A stretch of 64,000 nucleotides of DNA, from positions 1,426,001 to 1,490,000 of the forward strand of contig OX442322.1 in the NCBI GenBank assembly GCA_949358305.1, given 5' to 3'. The notes under the pieces are model-generated. The model was not told the DNA's origin and ran no database searches. It saw nothing but the letters and a program-made list of their open reading frames with translations. Within the stretch, counting starts at the first letter, position 1, and each line of letters begins with the position of its first letter. Source of the DNA: Strigamia acuminata (lineage: Eukaryota; Arthropoda; Chilopoda; Geophilomorpha; Linotaeniidae). Of this stretch, positions 49,851-60,007 are shown piece by piece. Made by a program: the position numbers and the translations under genes.

Positions 49851-51422
49851 TTATTTCAAACTTTCTAACTTCTGTCTAAGCAATTCAATTTCCTGTTTGT
49901 TAAGTTCATTCTCAAGTCTCAGTCGTTCTAACTCTTTGTCAAAGTAACACAATGTAAGATTAAACATAGGATCTTGATGCATGCGATGTTTCATATCGTA
50001 TGTGCACAGATGCGATGTTGTACGAAACGTCGGTGCTACTGTGATGTTTTTTTCAACATCTTGGCATATCTGTTGTACATTCTTGCAGATTTGTTCTTCA
50101 TTATGACAAATCTGTTCTTAATCTTGGGAGGTCCGTTCTTCTGCCAGATTTGCCATGATAAAGGACGGATCTGCCAAGATGATATGTTCTTCACCATGAC
50201 AGATTTTTTCTTCATTATGACAGATCTGTTCTCCACTCTTGACAGCTACTTTGAGATCTGTGTTTAACTACAATAACATATAAACAAATAAAGCTAATTA
50301 ATTTAAAATAATTCAGAGATTATTAGAAATAAAATTAATGTAGAAAATCAAAAAGAACTCCAATCACATGTCTAAAAAAATAATGATAAACAAGTAAAAC
50401 TACGTTTTGGGAAAAAGGCTTTTCTGCTGTATTCCTGCGAAATGTGAATCCAGACTTAAAATTTTGCAAATAACAAATTGTTATTTTAGCAAATAAAAAA
50501 AAATGTAGCTCTGATCAAAAAGTTAACAGCACCATTCAAAAGAGCGGCAAATTCTACACTGGAAACATTACACGAATACAAACATTTAAATTGGTCAATT
50601 TTCAAATTTGTGGTTTTTTCACGATCATGCAAAATGCGCCTTTTTTCAACCAAACCCAAAAAAAATACACGGCTTGCCTGGAATTATATCTTTGCCAAAA
50701 TGAGTGTGGTTTCAGAATTTTAACATCTTATTTTAGTACCAAAAACATCAAAATTTGTATCTGGTGAACTATTTGGCATTCAGAACACTTTCTGTCCAGT
50801 AGGACACAGGTGGGCGAACATTTGGGCATCAATTCAAGGACTCAGGTTCCGTCAGGTAGCGCTCTGGTTTGCTTACATTTCGCCGTAAATCAGGGCACAC
50901 AAACATTCAATTTGTTTGTAATTTGTATTTCCAGTCCACAACGCTTAAAATTAGTTTTTTTCTTCCTTTTTTTATAATGTGTGAAATGACCTGTTCTAGG
51001 GCGCCACGAGCCCAAATGTTAATTTTTTTTCAATTCTTAATTGATTTGGGAGAAAAATAAACAAACCGGAAGTTGAAACACACACAAACGTTCGAGTCAA
51101 GTTAAATAAAAGCCTTTAAAAAAAGAATTCTTTTACAGGTAATAACAACTAAATAAATTGCCTTACTTTTTCTCTGTAACTTGTTCTAACATCATAATCT
51201 TTCTTTAGTATATTATTGGAGGTATGTGGATGACTACTAACATATTCTTGCTGTTTACATAAATAAAAAGATTATACAAATAAACATTAATCAAATATAA
51301 TCATTTCTCTCTACTTACTTTTGGTGTTGAATACCATTCGAATCTGCTTGGGACTGCATTCTTATTTAAATAACGACGGTTTGAAACTAGTACTAGTTTT
51401 CTGAAGTCATGTGTATTAAAGT
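49851..51422 (-). pseudogene. THAP-domain gene, 3' exons, cut by element 3
   Basis: Minus-strand exons 51422-51319 (partial), 51250-51167 and 50267-49851 (stop TAA at 49851-49853), joined in phase with GT...AG introns. The first encodes the end of a THAP zinc finger (R-R-Y-L-N-K-N-A-V-P-S), a DNA-binding domain common in insects and derived from P-element-type transposases. The last has imperfect E-Q-I-C-H-N-E-E repeats and a C-terminal coiled coil (L-E-R-L-R-L-E-N-E-L), typical of THAP proteins. The frame abuts the LTR of element 3 at 51423, so the zinc finger is split by the insertion; the 5' part should lie right of the window. A TAA at 50118-50120 also interrupts the last exon. Probably non-functional. 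Confidence 0.6.
50268..51166 (-). other. Long intron of the THAP gene
   Basis: About 0.9 kb between exons 51167-51250 and 49851-50267. AT-rich; a further small exon cannot be excluded, but none is needed for phase. Confidence 0.35.
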
Positions 51423-52706
51423 TGTGACGGTGACGACCACAACTCCTATCGCATGATAGTACCGGGTATAAGTCGCGTGAAATAGTGAATAATACGAGAT
51501 AAAATAAAGACAACAAGTTTCTCAAAACACTACATTTATTGTTGTCAAACAATAGAATCAAATCTAAAAGTTATACAAATTCTAATGCCGACATTTGGCA
51601 AGTTAAATACAAGTTAAACTATACATGAATTGGCTGTAAAACAGCCCTAAAATAATATGATTACGGTCATTGGTGATCCGGGGTTCGGGAACGGCAAAAC
51701 GCCCGCTCGACCGAGTATAGATGTCATCAGATAGCCGGGCTGGCTGTGTCCTCGCGGCTTCCGTCGGCGCTTCGTAATCGTGGAACTGGTTCCTTCGCGT
51801 TCCTGGTTCGTATCGTGTAATGGTCCGTGTAATGCTGTCTGGCTCGATCCGAGAGGTGCGGTTGACTCATGTGCACCGCCACAACTAGGGTTGGAAATTG
51901 GTAATGAATAAATGAAGTCATTTATTCGCCAAGATTCCGCTTGCGAATTATATGTAATTCGCGGTGTTGTGAGTTTAGTAAATTAACTCAATAAATTGTA
52001 TTCAATTTATTGTTACGAATTTGATTCGTCGTACAATGAAATAAGTCTCGTGACTTACTTCGGTTGTTAACTTGTTGCCAAGTTTAAACAATTAAGGTTT
52101 ATTATCAACTACAGGATATAATAAAGGTTAAACATCGCAACACACAATTGCCGTCAAAGTTCGCCTTGCTGAGCAGAACAGTATCGCGCGTGCCCTAAAT
52201 AACAGTGCGGTGAGAGACGGCACTGGTATTCAGGGGGATATAGCCCGCAGTTCTGCACAACAGAATTAATCACCCGAGATACTACTCATAAGTAGACTGC
52301 TTTGGCACCATCACTGAAGAGATATAACTTTCCCAAACACATAGTGCTACTGGCGGTAACTGCATGTTTTGCATGCAGACTGCTTTGGCACCATCAAGTG
52401 ATGGAGTCAATCTCTTTCAGTAACAGTGCTACTAACGGTTACTAAATACTTTGGTATCACACGTGATTCTATTGTCCGACCACGAGGATACTTATGCGGG
52501 AGGCTTTCTCCTCGGCAAGACCGTTTGACGGAAACATTAACAGTCCGAACTTCGCCTTCAGTTGACGGGGGTTGCATGGCTCAGCAGAGCCATGCTATGC
52601 ATGGACCGGTAGGCCCATGCCCTGAGTAAGAAACAGTTATTTGACATGCGGAACATACCAAATAACCAGAAATCAAGAACTAACTTAACTTCCTGTTGTC
52701 AGGGAG

Positions 52707-52713
52707 TTTTATA
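52707..52713 (-). promoter_or_regulatory. TATA box of the family B LTR
   Basis: TATAAAA on the minus strand about 360 nt into the LTR, at nearly the same offset as the TATA box of family A. Confidence 0.5.
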
Positions 52714-53043
52714 CTCGGTGGGATTAAGTTCCACCAATCTTGTATCGCAGGAAGTGGATACGGGGATGCAAATTGGGATTATGCTAATTTTTTAGCACAA
52801 ACCGGAACTGGATACCGGGGACAGGAAATGGATACACAGAACGGAAATACCTTCGAAACCGTGTTTCTCGTCATGTATCGGTGATAAAGCAGTAACGCCT
52901 ATTTTATCTTCTTAAGTATTGATAATATATTTTTATATTATCGATGTGAATCACATTTAGTCGTAACAACATAATAATATGTTTGTGAACTATTTATATG
53001 GAAAATAGTAAGTTCGAGGTTGAATTTGCCGCTAATACTAGTG

Positions 53044-53057
53044 GCGCCATCTATTGC
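53044..53057 (-). promoter_or_regulatory. CTCF-like motif in the family B LTR
   Basis: GCAATAGATGGCGC on the minus strand, the same 12-base core as in family A LTRs despite no other obvious similarity between the two U3 regions. Confidence 0.35.
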
Positions 53058-53069
53058 TAATTTGTCACA

Positions 53070-53082
53070 CATCCCCCTTAAT
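53070..53082 (-). other. Polypurine tract of element 3
   Basis: AAGGGGGATG on the minus strand directly before the 3' LTR. Confidence 0.55.
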
Positions 53083-53430
53083 AACTAAACATATACTCTT
53101 ATATTTTATGTTATTCTTTTAGGAATATCATTTGTGTCAAATTCATCCATATTAATAAATATTTTATTTCCAATATTTATAAGGCCCCTGAGTGTTTTTA
53201 ATAAACATGTTCTTATCTTTAGGATGCTCAAAAAATGTTTTTATTTTCTCTTTTCAGAGACGGTTATAAAAATAATTTGGTTATTAAAAAATAAACATGA
53301 AGTCATTCTCGTATAACGAAGAAGTACTTCTTACAAAAATCTTAGTTAAAGAATTTTCGGTTACATATTATATTCTTTTATCACAGAACACACAAACAAA
53401 CTGCTAATTGTTTTTAAATTCGAACATGGC
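53083..53430 (-). other. Element 3 3' untranslated region
   Basis: About 350 bp of AT-rich sequence, no gene seen. Much shorter than in family A. Confidence 0.45.
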
Positions 53431-55041
53431 TTAATCTTGACCTTTTTCGGTCTCCGTGGCGGGCTTTTGCCTATCCTTCGAAGAGGAACCCTTGCCACGT
53501 TTCTTGGCGGGAAGAGGTTCTTCCGGTTGCCGATCTATGAAAAATGCAGTGGTCGCAACAACTTCCGTGGCGATGGGAGTCTCGGGTGCTTTATCCCCTG
53601 CTTCAGGCTGATCAGTCAATCCGTCTTCTTCATTGATCATCTTTTTGAGATCTTCGTAGATGTCAATCACCGGGGGCAAAACCAAAATCCAGCCTTCACA
53701 TATTTGGTTTTTTAGTTCATCTGCGATTTTTCCCACGAGCAGATTCCAAAGATGCTCCAAAATGTTGAAGCCCTCAACGCGACGTGGATTCAAGATCATT
53801 TGCATGATCCTGGTCACATATCCTACTGTTATTTGATCGGGTAGACCCGTAACCAATTGACGAGAAATGATAATTGCAAGTCGAGCCACGATGGGGTAGT
53901 AGTATTCAACCTCCCAAACAAATAACTGTCCTATCTTGGTGTTCGGAGGAACTTGGTAAGGTTCAATCAAGAACTCGTTCGAAATTCCGTGTTCCACAAC
54001 GTTTGGCATGGGGACTAGTGCGGCTTCGTCCGTTTGAGTCGCATTATCTACACAGACAATACTTGGCATTTTTTCCAGACCCATTTGAAGGCCAAGGGGC
54101 GTTCTTCGCGAATTCATAAATTCAGGATCCTCATATACAGCTTTACCATCGTTAGACAATAAAGCTTTACAAAGGTGGCAGGTTGCCCATTTTCGGGGTT
54201 CTGGATCGAACAACCCTTTAATTACGTACGAAACAAACTTAGGGTTCCAAGGTTGAATTTTTAATCGTCGTTTCGTTCCGAGACAATTCCCGCACGATGC
54301 CAAATGGCATCCTGTCCCGGAGCCGGACATCCAGCCTACCCCGAAACAGAAAGGGCACGGTATTTCGCCCTTCGCGAGCTCCAAATTGTCGTGTGGAATT
54401 CCCATTTCCAGGTCGCGATCGCAGGCGGCTTTTCGACGTAGTGCCTTTTCTTGCTTATTAGCTGCTCTTTGTTGAGCAGTCAGCGGCTGCAGTTTGGGGG
54501 CTCTGGTGGACACAAACGTACGTTTCCCTCTAGCCGTATTATATCTAGGAGTATACACTACTTCGCGCGAAGTCGTGGGTGGCGGCGAGTCGTAATGAAC
54601 GTACTCTCGCTGTTTACGTTTGTTGTCTTGATGGCGGTTTCCCTCGGGATTTCGATTCGCTTCTAATTTGACAATCTCGTCCAGACTTCTCTCATGAGAG
54701 GTCGACGAATCTTCCATTCGACTCGTGCTTGGTTTATGGATCGGTTGTAACGGATGGCTTTTGGAGAAACTATCCTTTTTTGGTATAATGAAGGTTTCTT
54801 GTGTAACCTCCATCGCTGTTTTGGGTACAGCCGTTTTTGGGCGAATTTCCTTTGGGAGAGCATCTGGGTTGTTTCGGGCCCAGGTTAATATGTCCCATCC
54901 TTTTTGGTCGAGCACAATAGGAGTGTTTGGTGCTCTCGGGATCGTTACGATGGTCGGGTTGACCGTGGGCGTATTGTCTTCCTCTGAAGAGCTCGACTGA
55001 ATCACGATTCGCCGCTTTTTAATTGGTATCTTCTTGACCAT
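53431..55041 (-). CDS. ORF3 of element 3: Cys-rich accessory protein (536 aa)
   Basis: The ATG at 55041 lies 4 nt after a strong 3' splice site (55046-55047). The N-terminus is Lys/Arg-rich, followed by an S-S-S-S-E-E patch. An L-x2-W-x4-N-P-D-A-L-P motif lies near residues 50-62. The core at about 205-305 matches element 2: C-D-R-D-x-E-M-G-I-P-H-D-N, C-P-F-C-F-G-V-G-W, C-G-N-C-L-G, V-I-K-G, C-H-L-C-K and Y-E-D-P-E-F. The C-terminal 200 residues differ from family A and end Lys/Asp-rich. No signal peptide or convincing membrane anchor. Conservation of the core at the same residue position in two diverged families shows it was kept by selection. Function unknown. Confidence 0.72.
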   Translation of the reverse strand: MVKKIPIKKRRIVIQSSSSEEDNTPTVNPTIVTIPRAPNTPIVLDQKGWDILTWARNNPDALPKEIRPKTAVPKTAMEVTQETFIIPKKDSFSKSHPLQPIHKPSTSRMEDSSTSHERSLDEIVKLEANRNPEGNRHQDNKRKQREYVHYDSPPPTTSREVVYTPRYNTARGKRTFVSTRAPKLQPLTAQQRAANKQEKALRRKAACDRDLEMGIPHDNLELAKGEIPCPFCFGVGWMSGSGTGCHLASCGNCLGTKRRLKIQPWNPKFVSYVIKGLFDPEPRKWATCHLCKALLSNDGKAVYEDPEFMNSRRTPLGLQMGLEKMPSIVCVDNATQTDEAALVPMPNVVEHGISNEFLIEPYQVPPNTKIGQLFVWEVEYYYPIVARLAIIISRQLVTGLPDQITVGYVTRIMQMILNPRRVEGFNILEHLWNLLVGKIADELKNQICEGWILVLPPVIDIYEDLKKMINEEDGLTDQPEAGDKAPETPIATEVVATTAFFIDRQPEEPLPAKKRGKGSSSKDRQKPATETEKGQD

Positions 55042-55639
55042 AATTCTACAAGTATAAAAAAAACGTCTTAGTTTTATTTGCAATACTTTGGTATGCGCGC
55101 GCCCTCTATTGAGAAAACGCGTAACTGAATTTACGAATTTTATAATTATAATTCGTTGCAATTTTATATTTTCGTGTATTGATAATTTTATCGAACTTAC
55201 GAAAATGTCCTGCTTCCTTTAGAAGCGTATCTTGTGGAATTATGAGTGTAGTCGCCTCGACGACAACTTGGAGTTTAGAGCACGTGGCTTTCAAATCCTC
55301 CGCCGCTAATAAACGAATTCCGCTGGTTCGTATTTCTTCGAATATTCAAAGAAATTTCATGATATATATATATAACTTTATATGCATAATCATAATACCT
55401 GTATTCGTTGGTTAAAAGCTAACAATGTCAACGCGTTTGACCGTGATTTTTTGTTGAATTCGACGAAGTTCTTCTTCTCTCACGTGTGTGTTAGAAGACT
55501 GAATATAGAACGAATCTTTTACTCTCTACCCGGGGTCATAACTTATCAGGTGACTTCGCGAATTTCGATTTGAATATTCAATATATGAATTAAATCAATA
55601 TCTTTTAGAATATTCTTTTTTAATATTTTAGCATCCTTT
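55042..55639 (-). other. Element 3 spacer between pol and ORF3, with splice acceptor
   Basis: A T-rich run ends in CTTGTAG at 55046-55047 (minus), just before ORF3. A second CTCF-like word (TCAATAGAGGGCGC) lies at 55099-55112. No other coding content; a short AT repeat is at 55362-55374. Confidence 0.5.
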
Positions 55640-58600
55640 TTAACGACGTTCTTGAATCATCTGTACAAAATCCGTTGTATATTTCGGATTTGGCTTCGAA
55701 GTTCTTTTCGGTCTCGAGATTATTTCCGGAAGGTCAGCTGTTCGCTTCCGTTTATTCGAGTTATTACTTCGTGAATCTGTAATGTCGTTTCCATTTTCAT
55801 TTGAGGTAGGAATTATTATTTCTTCTTGTTCAAGATTTTCTTGAGGAAGTTCTTCCATATCTTGTTCAAGATTTTCACGCGGGATTTCTTCTGTATCTTG
55901 ATTATCTAATTCTTGTGAATTAGATTCGTTAAATTCGGAATTTGATGACATCCAATCAGGGTTTGGGTGATCTTCCAGTTTTCCTTTTTTCTGACCCAGA
56001 GTCCATGTCTCAATCGGGTATGTAGGGATATACGGGGTGAGATCATCCGTATTTATTGATGGTTCAATTGAATCATCTAATAATTTTCGTAAGGCGTATG
56101 CACCTCCTGTTAATACGGCTGTGATTTCCCACGGTCCGTCTCGTTTTTCAGCAAATCCTTTAGTAATGCCTTTGTCTTGATTGGAAAGAATATGTGTATT
56201 CTTCCAGACTAAATCACCTACTTCATATTTGCAAATATGAAATTTATTACGGTGAATTCTGTCGTGTTTCTCGTAATTTAGTTGGATCCTACGGTGCATT
56301 TCTTGGTGTGCTCTCCGTAAAATCCCGAGTAAGTTAAACACGAATTCCTCAGGGTTATTTTTATCGAATTTATTCGCGTGTTGAATAATTCGCGGGTCGA
56401 AAGGTAGTGTTACTATTCTTCCCGTATTTAATAAAAATGGCGTCGATCCGGTTGCTTCGGATTTTGCCGTTCTGGATGCAAATGCAAATTCATTCAGAAA
56501 ACGTGGCCAGTGAGAGTGCACATCAGAATAAATCGCAAGCATTATTTTGATATCTCTGTTTGCCCGTTCTGTGGGGTTGGCCTGAGCATGATAAGGACTT
56601 ATATGAGTCATTTTAATGTTATGCCTTTTACAGAAACCCTCATAGATGGTGGATGCGAACTGTTTTCCATTATCACTGATAATTTTCCTGGGGTATCCCC
56701 ATCTGTGTACGATATCACCTAACTTTGTTATAATTGCTTCACTTGAAGCTTTGCTTAACGGGGCTAATTCTACCCATTTAGTACATTGATCAATTCCTAC
56801 TAAAATATATTTATGTTGGTACTGACCAGCGGGTTTGGGACCCATGAAGTCTAAACAAAGAACTTCCCATGGCTGTGCCATATTGTGAGGAGTATAACTC
56901 GCTCTGTGTTTGCGGTGTTGACTAGGTTTGTATTGTTGGCAATGAACACAACTACGAACATAATTACACGTGTCTTTGCTCATTTTAGGCCAATAATAGA
57001 TGAGTTTCGCTTGTTCGAGCGTTTTACTCATCCCCGCGTGTCCACTTAACGGATGTCCGTGGCATGCGAACAACACTCGTCGTACTAAAGACGGTGGAAT
57101 CACCGCTTTAAATCCGTTGCCGGAATCATTTAATTCTTCTTCAAATGTTGGTTTGAAGAAGATTAACATTTCAGAATCATTACTATTCTCATCTTCATTA
57201 TCATGATTTTCTTTGAAATCTAGTTGGTAGCCTTTGATGTCTTTCATCCAGCGCTTAGTTTTCTTATTTTTCTTTTGCTCAACTTCATCTAACTTTAGAT
57301 GGGTTATTATTTTTCTACATTCATAATCTTTGAGCTGAGCTTCTATGATTTCTGCTCTGGTAGGAGGAACTATACTTAGTACTTCGGTTAAAGCACTAAA
57401 TAAAGTTTCTGGTTCTACATGACCTTTCTCCCCCTTTTCCAAAGAATTATTTAATTTTTTGGAATAATCAAACTTTACTGACACGTTTGTTAAGAACTGA
57501 CAGGGTTTTGGTTCTTCTCTACGAGTAACTTCTTTATTTCCGTCCCACTCGGGCCAGAATTGAGTTATTTCTGTGGGTTCGATATAATCATCCTTCGGAA
57601 TGTCTTCAATACTCAAAGGAGCTCTTGAAAATGCGTCTGCGACTTGATTTTGAGTACCACGACGATACTTAATTTTAAAGGCGCCGCATTGCAGTTTAAT
57701 TGCCCATCGGCCAAAACGACCAGAAGGTTCTGGCGTCCCCATTAGCCATTTTAAGGCTTCTGCATCTGACTCCAGGGTGAAAGACGTGTATTCTATGTAA
57801 GGGCGGAAACGTTCTACAGCCCATACTACCGCTAAACACTCTAGTTCGGGAGTAGTGTAACGTTGCTCGGCTCCTCGAAGTACGCGACTAGCGTAAGCTA
57901 CGGGTCTTGGAGTTTTAATCCATTTGTCCTTGTTTTTGTCAAGAAAATCCACATCTTGGCATAATACCGCTCCTAATCCTGAATGTGAAGCGTCTGTTAG
58001 AATCACAAAGGGTTCGAGCATATTAGGCATTAACAAAACTTGAGTTTCGTCGCATAAGATGTCTTTAATTCTTTCGAAAGCGTCTATTTGCTCTTGTCCC
58101 CAGACAAAGGTTGCTTTCTCGTGCATTATGCTAGTCAGTGGAGTAGCAATTTCTCCGTGGTTAGGAATAAACTTCCTAAAGAAATTTGCCAACCCGTGAA
58201 ACCTTTGTACATCTTTCGATGTTTTTGGGGTGGGAAATTTTCGTACTGACGCGATTTTATCAGGATCCGGGGCCAATCCATTTGGCGTGATTAGGTGTCC
58301 CAGAAATTTTAGTGTAGTTCTGCCGAACTTAGACTTTTCTTTATTTACGGACAAGTTTGCTTTGTCTAGTCGTTCTAATACATCTTTAATGTGACCGAGA
58401 TGTTGATCCCAAGTCCGAGAAAAGATAATTACATCGTCTAAATAGACTAATGCATGTTTATATAACGCGTCACCCATAACTTGTTCCATTAGGGCTTGAA
58501 ATGTACAAGGCGCGTTACATAACCCAAATGGCATACGTACAAATTGATAGTTGCCTTTCGGGGTATAGAAAGCAGTTTTCTGCTTATCTTCGTCTTCCAT

Positions 58601-60007
58601 CTCTACTTGATAATATCCTTTTGTAAGGTCAAGTGAGGTGAAGTATTTTGCCTGATTAGTATTGTGCATGAGCAAATCAATACTGGGCATTTGGATTGCA
58701 TTGACTTCGGTGATCGCATTTAGCCATCGGTAATCAATACATAACCTATATGTGCCATTTGGTTTGGCAACTATTACGGGATGACTTATGTAAGGTCCCG
58801 TGGCTTTCTCAATGAGGTTCTCTGCTTCTAGTTCTTCAACTAGCTTGGTCATAATAGCAATTTTAGCTGGATTGTACATGCGAAACGGTTGTTTTTTCCA
58901 TTTCGCGTCCTTTTTAAACGTAATTTTATGCTTAGCAAGGTTCGTACAACCAACTTTGTCCCGAAAGACGTGCTTGATTCCAGAAATTACTTCTAGTAAT
59001 TTGGTCTTATCCTCGTCGGAACAATCACAATCTTTCACCAACAATTCTTCCCAATTGTCGGGTGTATGAGTGACTGTTCCGTCGTCTCTTAGTGTGCGTA
59101 ACCTCGCTAGACTGTCATTAAATTCGTTATCCACGTAAGGCGCAGTCCAACCAGGTTTGTTGTCACAGTCAAATACAGCTCGTGCTGGATTTAAATTAAT
59201 TGTTGTACGACGCATAAAATTGTGTCCTAAAATTAGGCCACACACATTTCGGTCTAAAATGATGAAATTCATTGGAGTGAATTCTACTCCATCTGCCCAT
59301 TGAACACAAAGGGTTATTTGTCCTAGTGGGATATGAGTTATGCCGACGGCACACACTTTCATATTTCGGGGGCAATCTTGAATGAAGTCAGGGGAGGCAC
59401 AAGTACTGTCAAGTAATTGTAATCCAATAAAACATTGGGTGGCTCCTGAATCCATTAAAGCATTATAGGTGAGTCCACCTATTGTTATTTTCATTCGGGG
59501 GTCGTCGCTACTGTTTCCTAAACGTTTGATGCGTTCAACTACTTCAGCTCTCTTGAGCTGATGTTCTTTGACATATTTACGAAGTCTATGATGTCTAGAT
59601 AATTTCGAGGAGATATCTAAATTTTCCATCATTGCCTCCAAACTTTCGCATATTCCTCCACTAGAACTAGTGGTTTCCTCTCGAACAGGAGGATTTACAG
59701 CGCTTTCAATTATTGCATTCAAGGACTCTCGCCAAGATTCGTCCCCCTTATCCGCAGGAAAGAGGTCGTCATCGAATGATGTAAATGGATTTTCAGTCTC
59801 TTCCATCGAAAAAGGAGTGTTGGGATAAGGTTCCTTAAATACATACTTTGGATTCCTTTTCCTAGTTTTACGATTAGGTCGTTTAATTTCCTCATCTTGA
59901 ATTACTAATTTATTCAGCGTTTCGTTTAAAACATTTTCTATTTCTGAGGATAATGTACTGCTCTGGTTTTTTAGGGGGTTTTCGGTAACCCCCTCTATTA
60001 GTTTTTT
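55640..60007 (-). CDS. pol: Pol polyprotein of element 3 (PR-RT-RNase H-IN), open
   Basis: Open in the -1 frame from the slip site (60001-60007) to 55640; the first ATG is at 59806 (1,388 residues from there). Protease D-S-G-A-T-Q, RT Y-L-D-D, RNase H T-L-E-S-D, integrase H-x5-H/C-x2-C finger, S-D-N-G-K-Q-F, a Glu in T-E-R-A-N-R-D, and G-P-W of the GPY/F module. The C-terminus has short Glu/Asn-rich repeats (E-N-L-E-Q). It is clearly homologous to family A pol but diverged throughout. No stop or frameshift, so it may still encode active enzymes. Confidence 0.9.
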   Translation of the reverse strand, partial: KKLIEGVTENPLKNQSSTLSSEIENVLNETLNKLVIQDEEIKRPNRKTRKRNPKYVFKEPYPNTPFSMEETENPFTSFDDDLFPADKGDESWRESLNAIIESAVNPPVREETTSSSGGICESLEAMMENLDISSKLSRHHRLRKYVKEHQLKRAEVVERIKRLGNSSDDPRMKITIGGLTYNALMDSGATQCFIGLQLLDSTCASPDFIQDCPRNMKVCAVGITHIPLGQITLCVQWADGVEFTPMNFIILDRNVCGLILGHNFMRRTTINLNPARAVFDCDNKPGWTAPYVDNEFNDSLARLRTLRDDGTVTHTPDNWEELLVKDCDCSDEDKTKLLEVISGIKHVFRDKVGCTNLAKHKITFKKDAKWKKQPFRMYNPAKIAIMTKLVEELEAENLIEKATGPYISHPVIVAKPNGTYRLCIDYRWLNAITEVNAIQMPSIDLLMHNTNQAKYFTSLDLTKGYYQVEMEDEDKQKTAFYTPKGNYQFVRMPFGLCNAPCTFQALMEQVMGDALYKHALVYLDDVIIFSRTWDQHLGHIKDVLERLDKANLSVNKEKSKFGRTTLKFLGHLITPNGLAPDPDKIASVRKFPTPKTSKDVQRFHGLANFFRKFIPNHGEIATPLTSIMHEKATFVWGQEQIDAFERIKDILCDETQVLLMPNMLEPFVILTDASHSGLGAVLCQDVDFLDKNKDKWIKTPRPVAYASRVLRGAEQRYTTPELECLAVVWAVERFRPYIEYTSFTLESDAEALKWLMGTPEPSGRFGRWAIKLQCGAFKIKYRRGTQNQVADAFSRAPLSIEDIPKDDYIEPTEITQFWPEWDGNKEVTRREEPKPCQFLTNVSVKFDYSKKLNNSLEKGEKGHVEPETLFSALTEVLSIVPPTRAEIIEAQLKDYECRKIITHLKLDEVEQKKNKKTKRWMKDIKGYQLDFKENHDNEDENSNDSEMLIFFKPTFEEELNDSGNGFKAVIPPSLVRRVLFACHGHPLSGHAGMSKTLEQAKLIYYWPKMSKDTCNYVRSCVHCQQYKPSQHRKHRASYTPHNMAQPWEVLCLDFMGPKPAGQYQHKYILVGIDQCTKWVELAPLSKASSEAIITKLGDIVHRWGYPRKIISDNGKQFASTIYEGFCKRHNIKMTHISPYHAQANPTERANRDIKIMLAIYSDVHSHWPRFLNEFAFASRTAKSEATGSTPFLLNTGRIVTLPFDPRIIQHANKFDKNNPEEFVFNLLGILRRAHQEMHRRIQLNYEKHDRIHRNKFHICKYEVGDLVWKNTHILSNQDKGITKGFAEKRDGPWEITAVLTGGAYALRKLLDDSIEPSINTDDLTPYIPTYPIETWTLGQKKGKLEDHPNPDWMSSNSEFNESNSQELDNQDTEEIPRENLEQDMEELPQENLEQEEIIIPTSNENGNDITDSRSNNSNKRKRTADLPEIISRPKRTSKPNPKYTTDFVQMIQERR
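59974..60007 (-). promoter_or_regulatory. -1 ribosomal frameshift signal of element 3
   Basis: Minus strand: A-AAA-AAC (60001-60007), TAA stop (59998-60000), 7-nt spacer, then GGGGGTT (59987-59993) pairing with AACCCCC (59974-59980) around a 6-nt loop. The stem sequence differs from family A, but position and pairing are preserved. Confidence 0.87.

Larger units (their letters stand above)
51423..53069 (-). repeat. Element 3 3' LTR
   Basis: Minus strand TGTGACAAATT ... CCGTCACA, 1,647 bp. It contains the CTCF-like core (53044-53057) 12 nt from its start and a TATA box at 52707-52713. Confidence 0.9.

Noticed and set aside
49974-50267. Plus-strand 97-codon hydrophobic ORF
   Set aside because: It is antisense to the last THAP exon, whose E-Q-I-C-H-N-E-E repeats and coiled coil explain the periodic sequence.
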